Source: Melioribacter sp051488665
GTDB lineage: Bacteria; Bacteroidota; Ignavibacteria; Ignavibacteriales; Melioribacteraceae
Length of the DNA: 64,000 nucleotides
Assembly (NCBI RefSeq): GCF_051488665.1
Contig: NZ_JBPSEG010000004.1
Location: 124,001-188,000 of the forward strand
Direction of reading: 5' to 3'
Shown here: positions 60,104 through 64,000 of the stretch, one piece after another
How positions within the stretch are numbered: position 1 is the first letter of the stretch
Layout: each line of letters opens with the position of its first letter
The notes under the pieces: generated by a model
The model's database searches: none
The model's input: the letters and a program-made list of their open reading frames with translations, nothing else
What the model was told of the DNA's origin: nothing
Translations under genes and position numbers: made by a program

Positions 60104-63100
60104 TTACTTCAACAGATTCATCTTCATTGTAGAAGTATACTTGCCGGCTGTGATTCTGTAGATATAGATACCGGAAGATACTCTGCTACCGAAGTCGTTT
60201 GTTCCATCCCATCTTACCGTGTAGTAACCAGCTTCCTGTTCCTGATCAACCAAGGTCTTAACTACCTGTCCGAGCATGTTGTAGATAACCAGACTTACTT
60301 TAGCATCCTGAGGAATGCCGTATTTGATGTTTGTAGTCGGGTTGAACGGGTTCGGATAGTTCTGGCTTACGGTAAATTCGGTCGGGATTTCTCTAACTTT
60401 AACCGACATCTGACCGCCGATCTGATCGTTCAATTTAGCCGAAGCGGTGAGATTAACTGCAGCTTCTTTGTCTTTAAGAGCAATACCGATCAGAGCGACA
60501 TCGCCGTCTGTCAACGGAGTCGTACCGGCAAGAGCTAATTTGAGCACGCCGTTTTCGAAGTTGGAGAACATTACCCAACCTTCGGGCAGTCTCGGAGCTA
60601 CGTTCTTGAATTCAACGGCGTCGCCAAGCTGAATTTCGGCGGATACCGAAAGAACGCCCTGAGCTTTCATTAATGTGACAGGTAAGGAAAGAACTCCGTT
60701 TTCGCTAATTGCGTTACCGAATTCAACTGTACCCATTGTAGCGCTGACTTTAGCAGTCGGGAATTCGCCGTTAGCAACATAGTAGAGAACCCATGCTGCG
60801 TCGTAAGCGCCGACAATGCCGTCTCCGTTAACGTCTGCAGCGTACATTTGTTCAGCGTTAAGTGTATCAGTGCCAACCACATATTTAAGAATTAATGAAG
60901 CGTCGTCCGCTCCGGGTTGACCGTTGCCGTTGAGATCGCCTTTAGCAAGGCTATACATAACTGAAACAGTAGCACTTGTAGTATCACTTGCAGTTCCATC
61001 AGTAACAACAACTGTTACGACATAATCATTACCTGCATCTGCGGTAACTGGAGTCAGTGTAAGAACGCCTGTTTGTGCCGACATTGTTGCAGTTCCATTG
61101 AAGCCAGGAACGCTAACACTATATGTCAATGCATCTTGATCTACGTCAACTGCATTGTAAGTAAACGACAACGTTTCATTTGTCTTAATTGTAGTATCAG
61201 CTAAAACAGCAGCGCCTGTTGCCGTAAAGCTGGGAGCTCTATTTACGTTGTTAACAGTAACAACTACAGTATCCAGTGTTGTTTTCGAACCGTCTGTTGC
61301 AGAAAGGATTATTGTATGAGTTCCAGCATCAGTATATCCAACAATCCATGTTAGAGTATTGGTCGACTGATTAAAGGATGCTGCGCTGGGCTTCTGTATT
61401 ATTGCCACAGATGGAGTTTGTCCTATATCGGGATCGGAAACAGTCCAAGCAACGTTTACCGTATCTCCTTCATTCACGGTGATGTCCGCAGGATGTGATA
61501 CAACCGGAGCTTTATTTAACTGGCTGTAAGTAAATCGAGCGCCTTGTGCAGATATAGCGCCTGTTGCGCCTCTTACGATTACTACCGGCGTTGTACCATC
61601 CGTAAAGTTGTCGTAGCTTGTACCGCCTTGAGCAACCCACTGATTATTAACGTTTCCGTCGAATCTTCTAACAAATCTGATATTTTGAATACCATCTGTT
61701 TCAAATTCAGTATATCCTTCTGCTCTTGCTTCGATATCATAAGAAACCGACGGTTGTAAAGTTAAATCTGATTTTACTAACCAGTAAAAGTCAGGGTAGT
61801 TAGTTATCACAAGATTACCCGAGGTAATTGGGAATCCGTTAGTACCTTGCGGATTTTCTGCGACATGAGATACTGTTAAATTAAAGCCCGAAGTCGGCAA
61901 TGTAGTAAACTGCAATGCCAATGGACGATAATTTGGAGCTGACGCAGGAGCAGTACCAACCGGGAATTCAACTCTAGTTAATCTTATAGCTGCATTACTA
62001 GAAATTGGATCAATAAATTTCTTAACATTACCAACTATATGGCTTGCATTAGTACCAGTAACACCGCTTCTATCAAAACCTTGAACCGGCTGCAAACCGT
62101 TATCACTGTGTTTTAATACAACAGTATTGCTACCGGTTACCAATACACCGTTCTGGAAGTAAAGAGTTGCCGAACTATCTGCAAAGTTGAGATCGCCGCC
62201 GCTCAATGTAACTGTAGCTTCATTGCTTGATTTGGCAAGTCTGAATTTTACCTTATCATCAACAGTCCATTTAGCATTCAATGACAAAGTAGTATTATCT
62301 GCACCGGTAAAGTTCAAGAAAGCAGCGCTTGATGCTACAAAAATACCACCGTTTGATGTTTGGGTAACATTACCAGAAACGTTCACATCTTTGCCATTGA
62401 TATCAAAATTACCGCCGTCAAACTTAACATTACCGTTCAAAGTTAACTTGTTATCCAACTGAACATCAGATTTGAATGTTATATCGCCGTTATATGTCGG
62501 ATAAGCTCCGCTTGAAGGCGTACCTAATTCTCTTGCTGTAGTTTTTGTAGCTCCATTGTAAACGAGCATCATCGAACCTGCTTTTGCAACTGCTTTATCG
62601 AGAGCTTTGTCACCATCTATCTTTAATTCTAAAGTAGAACCGTCTGCCATCGTTACTGTCTTAGTACCCAACGTTAATGTATCGGCTAAGCTTAAAGTTC
62701 CATTTACAGTTACATTGGCATTCAAAGTTACACCACGTGGAGTAGTTGAACCCCCTACAATTGTAAGATTTCTTACAGTTGCGGGTAATTCTTTTCCTGT
62801 TGTTATTACCGCTGGTCCAGTGTATGTAGAATATTTAACATCTGTATTAGCACCGAAAGCTGGTAATTTAGCAAGAGTTGCCGTACTTGCTGTTCTTTCA
62901 ATTAAACATCCATCACCAAGTGTTAATTTACCATCAGCGCTTGTTGTAAGAGAATTTTTTAATACTAAGTTTTTGTTAACTGTAAATGCTTTTGTGCCAA
63001 CATCTACAGCGGCATTTACAGTAAGGTTATCAATCGAGAAGCCGGAAGAAGGAATTGTTACTGTGCCACTTCCCCAGGTAAGCATTCCTGTTGTCTGAGT

Positions 63101-64000
63101 AATTGCGCCTGCTGTAAATGTAAATGAACCAGTTACATTCAGGTGATTAATACCCATTGCCAACGTGCCGGCAGTATTCTTAAAGGCAGAGCTTACCGTA
63201 AGTGTTCTTGCAGTCGGAGAAGAATCTTCATCGTCAGAATGCACTTCAACAGTACCTGAACTGTTTATAGTAAGCGTAGGTATTGTGTAATCTTTTTTAA
63301 GCAATACATTTGCGGCTGAATTTGTAAGCAGCATGCTGCCCGTAAATGTGCCTGCCTGAGCATTAACTGTAACATTAGCGCCAGAAACTATAAGATGCGT
63401 AGAAACTGTTACAGATGCAGAATCCCCCATGGTTAAAGAATTCGACACTTCAACTGTGTCAGTATTTATAGTAATTGTTTTAGTAGATAATCCTGCAGTA
63501 CTTAAGTTAGGAACAACAAAGTCAGAACTTGTACTTAATGTAACATCTGCAGTAGCGGCATTTAAGACCAGAGTACCGTTCGTAAACGAACCGTTATCAG
63601 TTCTTAAATAATTTGCGTCTTTTTGAGTATACTTAAATCCGCCTGCATCTATACTACCTTTAACTTGGCTTGTTGCGCCTTTAACCGTTATATCGGAACC
63701 TAATACCAATGTACCGTCATTTAATGTAACTGCATTAATTGGAGTAGCAACAGTAAGCGTCAATGTGCCTTTATTTAATGTAAGATTACCGCCGACCGTG
63801 GAAGTAGAACCCGGTATTGTAATAGATGCAGTTGGGCCAACAGTAGCATTACCTACTTCAATATTTCCCGTTACGGTACCGTTGCTTGCCAAAGTAACAG
63901 TTGCGGATGCGCCAGTTTTTGTGCTGGTTTTTTGTAATTCTAAAACACCACTAATTACTTTAAGGTTAGAGGATGTAAATGTTGCGCCGTCTGCAGCTGG
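60104..64000 (-). CDS. Large type IX-secreted dockerin protein, N-terminus beyond the window
   Basis: The frame is open to the right edge (1298 residues seen); the TTG at 63892 is internal. The first 600 residues or so are short beta-repeats rich in Thr/Val/Ser/Asn (patterns like GTLTLT, NGTLVLN), probably a beta-helix. A beta-sandwich-like part and two Ig-like domains follow. Residues about 1018-1078 form a type I-like dockerin with two Ca-binding loops, DLNGNGQPGADD and DVNGDGIVGAYD. A further cohesin-like stretch (about 1085-1203) and the sorting domain (FTVSQNYPNPFNPTT) end it. It could dock onto the cohesin-like modules of the three preceding proteins. Confidence 0.85.
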   Translation of the reverse strand, partial: PAADGATFTSSNLKVISGVLELQKTSTKTGASATVTLASNGTVTGNIEVGNATVGPTASITIPGSTSTVGGNLTLNKGTLTLTVATPINAVTLNDGTLVLGSDITVKGATSQVKGSIDAGGFKYTQKDANYLRTDNGSFTNGTLVLNAATADVTLSTSSDFVVPNLSTAGLSTKTITINTDTVEVSNSLTMGDSASVTVSTHLIVSGANVTVNAQAGTFTGSMLLTNSAANVLLKKDYTIPTLTINSSGTVEVHSDDEDSSPTARTLTVSSAFKNTAGTLAMGINHLNVTGSFTFTAGAITQTTGMLTWGSGTVTIPSSGFSIDNLTVNAAVDVGTKAFTVNKNLVLKNSLTTSADGKLTLGDGCLIERTASTATLAKLPAFGANTDVKYSTYTGPAVITTGKELPATVRNLTIVGGSTTPRGVTLNANVTVNGTLSLADTLTLGTKTVTMADGSTLELKIDGDKALDKAVAKAGSMMLVYNGATKTTARELGTPSSGAYPTYNGDITFKSDVQLDNKLTLNGNVKFDGGNFDINGKDVNVSGNVTQTSNGGIFVASSAAFLNFTGADNTTLSLNAKWTVDDKVKFRLAKSSNEATVTLSGGDLNFADSSATLYFQNGVLVTGSNTVVLKHSDNGLQPVQGFDRSGVTGTNASHIVGNVKKFIDPISSNAAIRLTRVEFPVGTAPASAPNYRPLALQFTTLPTSGFNLTVSHVAENPQGTNGFPITSGNLVITNYPDFYWLVKSDLTLQPSVSYDIEARAEGYTEFETDGIQNIRFVRRFDGNVNNQWVAQGGTSYDNFTDGTTPVVIVRGATGAISAQGARFTYSQLNKAPVVSHPADITVNEGDTVNVAWTVSDPDIGQTPSVAIIQKPSAASFNQSTNTLTWIVGYTDAGTHTIILSATDGSKTTLDTVVVTVNNVNRAPSFTATGAAVLADTTIKTNETLSFTYNAVDVDQDALTYSVSVPGFNGTATMSAQTGVLTLTPVTADAGNDYVVTVVVTDGTASDTTSATVSVMYSLAKGDLNGNGQPGADDASLILKYVVGTDTLNAEQMYAADVNGDGIVGAYDAAWVLYYVANGEFPTAKVSATMGTVEFGNAISENGVLSLPVTLMKAQGVLSVSAEIQLGDAVEFKNVAPRLPEGWVMFSNFENGVLKLALAGTTPLTDGDVALIGIALKDKEAAVNLTASAKLNDQIGGQMSVKVREIPTEFTVSQNYPNPFNPTTNIKYGIPQDAKVSLVIYNMLGQVVKTLVDQEQEAGYYTVRWDGTNDFGSRVSSGIYIYRITAGKYTSTMKMNLLK

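Noticed and set aside
63890..63892. TTG as start of the dockerin protein
   Set aside because: The frame stays open without stop to the window edge and the beta-repeat pattern continues through it.

Overview
The window looks like a chromosomal segment of an Ignavibacteria/Bacteroidota-group bacterium, most like the cellulolytic Melioribacter lineage. The evidence is five-fold: C-terminal type IX secretion sorting domains with an xQNYPNPFNPTT motif, two TonB-dependent receptors with carboxypeptidase-regulatory N-domains, many secreted peptidases, a mannan-degradation locus, and moderately AT-rich DNA with weak Shine-Dalgarno signals. The species is an inference. No rRNA, tRNA, CRISPR array, phage or insertion sequence was seen.

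1-2.75 kb: a redox module. A sigma54 activator with a Cys-containing PAS domain lies upstream of three enhancer-like inverted repeats and a -24/-12 promoter. This promoter reads into a TPR gene and a split-Soret-type di-haem cytochrome that runs off the left edge. 2.9-14.6 kb: a TonB-dependent receptor, a GNAT-nitrilase fusion with PEP carboxylase, then rhomboid, SDH/ClpP-class and tricorn-type proteases. 14.6-21 kb: an RND efflux operon with its divergent TetR repressor and operator. 21-31.1 kb: thioredoxin-like, AlaX, DPP-IV, aldo/keto reductase, small lipoproteins and membrane proteins, a lipoprotein/TonB receptor pair, and a DUF134/NifX-like pair with a palindromic operator.

31.2-47.6 kb: a mannan utilisation locus. 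A membrane-anchored solute-binding protein, a histidine kinase and a sigma54 response regulator sit beside secreted GH5 and acetylesterase genes, a mannobiose 2-epimerase, a GH130 phosphorylase, two sugar transporters (GPH and SSS families), and GH26 and GH5 mannanases. Three sigma54-type promoters and two copies of one identical 17-bp inverted repeat, at enhancer-like distances, suggest that the neighbouring three-gene system controls the locus. The implied pathway is outside cleavage and deacetylation of mannan, import of manno-disaccharides, epimerisation to mannosylglucose and phosphorolysis to mannose-1-phosphate plus glucose.

47.6-52.1 kb: a GT87-like membrane mannosyltransferase, a PAS histidine kinase, an HDOD protein and a small DUF3391-like protein. 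52.1-64 kb: four large type IX-secreted surface proteins. Three carry cohesin-like modules plus Ig-like repeats. The fourth, cut by the right edge, has a beta-repeat region, Ig-like repeats and a type I-like dockerin. They are separated by arrays of palindromic REP-like repeats, TAATCCC-type degenerate repeats and near-identical terminators, which indicates recent block duplication.
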